This document shows, in pieces, positions 59,934-64,000 of a DNA stretch of 64,000 bases (position 1 is the first letter of the stretch; the number at the start of each line of letters is the position of its first letter). The notes under the pieces were generated by a model. That model did not search any database, was not told the DNA's origin, and was given only the letters and a program-made list of their open reading frames with translations. This stretch comes from Paragordius varius (Eukaryota > Nematomorpha). Both the position numbers and the translations under genes were made by a program. The stretch is taken from positions 14,446,001 to 14,510,000 of the forward strand of contig OZ176050.1 in the NCBI GenBank assembly GCA_964247055.1. Reading direction: 5' to 3'.

Positions 59934-62900
59934 ATGAGTTGTGAGGCCGACGTCTTTAAGATTAACAAAAAATTAGACGAAATAATTAAATTAAATAATG
60001 ATGTAATATATTTTTACCCTTTAACATATAAATTTTTATAAAAATTTATAATAAATATGAACAATACATGCATATATAATCTACACTAAGTTTTATATTT
60101 TTAGTCGGATACATCGTTAGATTTGTTGAATAAGCTCAATAGTATGCCGCTTACGCTCGAAGTTCTTCAAGTAAATGTTTTATTTAACTTTTTTAGAAAA
60201 CTCGAATTGGCATGACGGTAAATGCACTCCGAAAAAGTACCAAGAATGAACAAATTTCCAATTTAGCCAAACATTTAATTAAAAAATGGAAAAAGTTGTT
60301 AACTGGTAATATATTTAATATAACTATTTTAGATCAAAATGCCAATAAAGAGCGCAAATCATCCAGTTCAAGTGAAAAAATAAATGCGAACGGTAATGCA
60401 ACCTTGCCAAATGATCATTCTTTGAATGGAACCCTAAACAACCATAATTCTAGTCCTTCCAATTCACAAGATTCATTATCTAGCTTCAATCCAGCATTTA
60501 GCAATTCTTATTCGGTAACAAACGATCCAGTTCGACTCAAATGCCAATCGCTAATTTTAAATGCGTTAACATATGATGGTATGCTTTTTTTTCATAAATT
60601 TTTAAAATAAAATATTTTTGGACTTTTATTTATAATGATATTTTTTTTAATTGCAAATATTTTTTTAGTAAATTTATAATTTATCAAAATTTGTTTTATA
60701 AAAATTTTCTCTGTCTTTTATGCTTATATCTTTTGATAAAAGGATACATGGATAAAAAATTGAAGTCATTCATTTTTAACAATAAAAATTAAAGTTTATT
60801 TGCCGTAAAAAAATAAATGCAACGTCAATAGTTTTTGTAAAATATACATTACTCTGTTCATTTAAATATGATTAAAGTTCAGGTTTAAATGCCACACTCA
60901 ACGTTTTTTTAGAATTGGAAAAATTTGAAAAAACGAATATTACTAAAATTTTACAGTATGAAATAAAAACATTGCTGTTTTTTTTAATAGCACCAGATAG
61001 TGCTGGGGTGTCCAATACGCGCCCCTCTAAAATATTTCAGAAATAAAAATTACGATAACTAAGTACAATTGATTATCTTAAACAAATTTTATGAATAAAT
61101 CGTTCAAAATTTTGATGTTGTGAATTAGAATAAAATTTTAGTTTTTGCCGTCTTGTGCTTAAAATCTAATAAAATATTGTTAATTGCCTATATATTTTGC
61201 AAATGCCTCCCGTCAAGCCATTTGTGTTGGACAACTCTGAGGTAATGTTTACAACAAAGCTCAATTATTACTATAGTGAAAGAAAGCGAAAAACTCTATT
61301 ATATTTCTTTTAATTTATAAGCCATTTATCGATAAAAAATCAATTTAATCTTTTCATTGAATTGAATAAGATAAAAACTCTAATGGTGAATGTTTTTTTT
61401 AAAAACAAATTATGTATAATCTCAAATTTTTTTCGATTATGATATGGTGCCTCGTTTTAGTTTACTATCAAAAATATTTTATCTTCAATCCAAACATTTA
61501 TGCGTTAATATATTTGCAGTTTGAAAAGGAAAGAAAAAATATCAATTTTTAAATGGACTAAATTTTAAACACCCATTGACCATTATATTAAAGATCACTT
61601 AATTTATTTAAACTTTAAATTGATTATTTCATATTGATAGATATGCCATATGGGAGAATGGATATTAAAGAAATTGCCGTACGTTGTGAAGATGATATCC
61701 TTTTTTACCAATAATTTTATATTATATTTTTTTATTATTTTAAAATTTGCAAAAAAAATCAAAGGGTTAAACGTAAAAACTTAGAAATTTATTTAATAAG
61801 GACCATACTTTTTCTTGATTAATCATGTAAAAACTGTTTAATTAAAATTTTGAAATATCTTAAATAGTGTATGTTACCAACTTATACTATTTCTTATTTT
61901 GCAAAATTATAGGTATATATATTTTAAAAATTAAAATTTAAAACACTATTTTTCTTAAACATATTCCTTTTAACATTTTGCAATAAAATTTAAATTTTTA
62001 TTGTAAATATTAAGTTATTATTTTACTTGTTTTTTTACCTAGTAATAAAATTAAATATTATTTGCCTTAACTCACACGAACTATTGTAAAATGATATATT
62101 ATACCAATCTTCAAAGAATTCGGTAACACAGAAATGAAATATAAAACTCGCGTAAGGAGTAAAGTCGCAAATTTAAAGGACACCAAAAACCCGAAACTGC
62201 GGGAAAATGTCCTTTTAGGCCACATTGCACCAGAAAGGCTGGCTGTCATGACACCTGAGGTAATGATTTTTATTTTTTTTAAATTATGTTTTTTGAGTTA
62301 ATTGATGTTTTTACTTTTAGGTATATTAGTAAATGGAATATAACTGATTTTTTTTATTTTTTGAAAAGTTAAGTATATATTAGGTTCCTTTATAATGTTC
62401 TCCTTTAATAAGGTACTTTAAACAGTGATGATGTCATCTACAAATTATCTTATCTTTTAATCAATTAAAAGGGTTTTTATACAGAATAAATATGTTTTCA
62501 AATTTTACTGTGTAAGATTTAAAATCTTTCGCATTTTATACAATAATTCAATGAAATGTTAAATTTTATATTTTGCTTATAAAAAACAGATTTTTGAGGT
62601 TTTTTTTAAGATTTTTGAAAAATTGAGAGGCATTGTTGATTAGTTTTTTAGATATTTTTAAAAATATTTTTAATGACACTAAATTGGATATCTTATCACC
62701 AAAAATAAATCTGAAATAATTATTTTTTATGATTTGAGCTGTCTAAATCTTTATATTTGCAAAATTAAAAAGCCCTAGAATAATTGTAATTTACGGGAGT
62801 ATTGAAATAAATTTAGTTAAAGATGAGACCCTAATTTTTTTGGCTCTCGGTATTTATAAGATTTGCGTATATTATTATTATGAGTTTTGAATATTGTATA

Positions 62901-63082
62901 ATTTTTGTTTTTTTTACTGGATTTTTTAAAACTAGGAAATGGCAAGCGATGAAATGAAAAAATTGCGACAACAATATACGAAAGAGGGCATAAATGATCA
63001 TCAAATGTCCACTATAACGGGCACACCGACAGACCTTTTCAAATGTTCCAAATGTAAAGGAAAAAATTGCACTTACACTCAA
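59934..63082 (+). CDS. TCEA: Transcription elongation factor TFIIS, partial (last exon outside window)
   Basis: TFIIS binds arrested RNA polymerase II and stimulates transcript cleavage. Exons: 59,934-60,002; 60,105-60,170; 60,197-60,578; 61,641-61,694; 62,105-62,259; 62,936-63,082, giving 291 residues. Domain I (LW) covers residues 1 to about 78 ([43 protein letters not shown]). A Ser/Asn-rich linker follows. Domain II contains [17 protein letters not shown] and [20 protein letters not shown]. Domain III, the zinc ribbon, begins [15 protein letters not shown], then a donor GTACTC; the expected RSADEPMT and CNECGNRWKFC part is not found before 64,000. Intron 4 (61,695-62,104) is an AT-AC intron. 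A 27-base in-frame segment in exon 3 (from about 60,306) may be a mini-intron. Confidence 0.94.
61003..61239. mobile_element. hAT-like MITE in TFIIS intron 3
   Basis: Left CTGGGGTGTCCAATACGCGC, right CCTCCCGTCAAGCCATTTG with GTTGGACAACTCTG. The ends match the CAGGGGTGTCC type. About 237 bases, no coding. Confidence 0.6.
61695..62104 (+). other. U12-type AT-AC intron in TFIIS
   Basis: The donor is ATATCCTTTT directly after GAAGATG, an exact match to the U12 AT-AC donor consensus. A branch-site match CCTTAAC lies at 62,065-62,071 and the intron ends TATAC before CAATCTTC. Splicing here gives [17 protein letters not shown], which aligns residue for residue with the TFIIS EEAIYQEIRNTDMKYK type. 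The GT donors nearby do not restore this. The branch A to AC distance is about 34 bases, longer than usual. Confidence 0.85.
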
Positions 63083-63519
63083 GTACTCTATATATACATT
63101 TTAAGTCCTGTTTTTTTAGTTTAAATACTAAGTTTAAAAGTAGCTAAAGTACACACATTAAAAATTAAATTATGTACAACAAATGTGAAAACTAAAGACA
63201 TATAAATTGGTTATAAATTCGTATATAAAAATAAATAAATTTCTTGAAACAAAAAATGTATGTTTTATTAAATTTTTTAATATTTTATATGATTGAAACA
63301 TAAGGCGTATAATCCGAATCCTTTATTATTTAACATCTATACTAACAGTTAAAATTAATTTATCTATAAATTAAAACTCGTCTTCAAAATCTTAAAAGAC
63401 AAATGTTTTTTAGTCTCTTACCAACAATTCAAATCTCTATTCCTTATTTTGCAAGTTTAAACGATAAGTTATAATCAAAAATTCAGGGTTTAATATATGG
63501 TCATGTTTATTAAAAAATA
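63083..63519 (+). other. TFIIS intron 6, start
   Basis: Intron sequence following the donor at 63,083. No zinc-ribbon exon was found; AT-rich without a recognised element. Confidence 0.6.
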
Positions 63520-63970
63520 TATTTAACATTTACCCTCAAACAATGCAAATTCGACTGCGAACAATACAAATTCACATTTGAACAATTAGAATTTACCCTA
63601 AAAATAAATTAGGTATTTTTGGGCTATTATAACGCCTTATCAATATGAAATATATCTTTATGGCTTAGTTCATTATTTTTCGGTATAAATCTTAAACAAA
63701 AGTGTGAATTTCAATTGTTCGAGGATGTAATTTTTTAAGGTGTTAATTCAAAGGTAAATTATAATTATTCAAAAATTAATTTGAATTATATAAGGGGGAT
63801 TTATGAATTGTTCGAGAATGATTTTGAATTCTTTGAAGGTAAATTTGAATTGTTTAAGGGTGAATTTGAAATGTTTGAGGGTGATTTGAATTGTTCGTGG
63901 ATTTGAATTAATGATAAATATACAGGTGAATTTAAATCGTTTAAGGGTAAATTTGTAGTATAAATGGTAT
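63520..63970. mobile_element. Family A fold-back element with expanded right arm
   Basis: Left ACATTTACCCTCAAACAATG, core ATATGAAATATATCTTTATG with CTTAGTTCATTATTTTTCGG, right arm of about eight diverged 21-base units (GGTGAATTTGAATTGTTC type) and terminal AAATGGTATA. In this copy the expansion is on the right arm, the opposite of the copy at 14,498. Confidence 0.8.
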
Positions 63971-64000
63971 AGCTTTCACATTTTGCCTGTATACTCTATT

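Overview
The window is a very AT-rich, intron-rich animal (invertebrate) nuclear sequence. The evidence is spliced genes with GT-AG introns, one AT-AC (U12-type) intron, animal gene families (GTP-type PEPCK, PTPS, ALKBH4, a rhodopsin-like GPCR, TFIIS), and a dense load of small palindromic DNA transposons, a tRNA-derived SINE, a mariner remnant, Helitron-like termini and one old Ty3/Gypsy fossil. I cannot name the species. No operons of bacterial type, rRNA genes or CRISPR arrays were seen.

Layout. 1-10,990 is non-coding 3' flank with five clustered copies of a Tc1/mariner-like MITE (called family B here) and other palindromes. 10,991-28,081 (minus) is one complete 12-exon phosphoenolpyruvate carboxykinase gene; I assembled every exon by homology, splice signals and phase (771 codons). 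Its introns hold most of the repeats. 28,082-28,644 is a divergent promoter interval. 28,645-30,097 (plus) carries two intronless genes, PTPS then ALKBH4, only 34-43 bases apart. 32,810-45,347 (minus) is a 13-exon gene for a 1,474-residue Asn/Ser-rich protein with a CXC-like cysteine motif and a cysteine-rich C-terminal tail; a Gypsy fossil lies in its third intron. 47,877-49,548 holds two Helitron-like repeats. 49,831-50,556 (plus) is a probable two-exon gene for an 83-residue CxxC...CxxC protein. 51,581-52,741 (minus) is a single-exon GPCR lacking the usual DRY and NPxxY residues. 53,187-53,390 is a mariner transposase remnant. 59,934 to beyond the right edge (plus) is TFIIS (TCEA), with an AT-AC intron and its last exon outside the window.

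Most striking observations. (1) Introns next to PEPCK exons 7, 8, 9 and 10 contain tandem arrays whose units include the neighbouring exon edge with its splice site: six decaying copies of the exon 8 donor edge downstream, five copies of its acceptor edge upstream, and shorter arrays at exons 7, 9 and 10. A SINE with a 14-base target duplication interrupts one array. (2) A similar but smaller event, an 11-base direct repeat across a 70-base intron in the CXC-like gene, looks like intron gain by local duplication. (3) TFIIS has a textbook U12 AT-AC donor and branch site. (4) Two fold-back element families share the terminus ATACCATTT and build their arms from different 21-base minisatellites.

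Functionally the host genes are not one pathway: PEPCK is gluconeogenic or anaplerotic, PTPS makes the tetrahydrobiopterin precursor, ALKBH4 is an Fe(II)/2-oxoglutarate demethylase, TFIIS rescues arrested RNA polymerase II, and the GPCR is probably a peptide receptor of divergent type.
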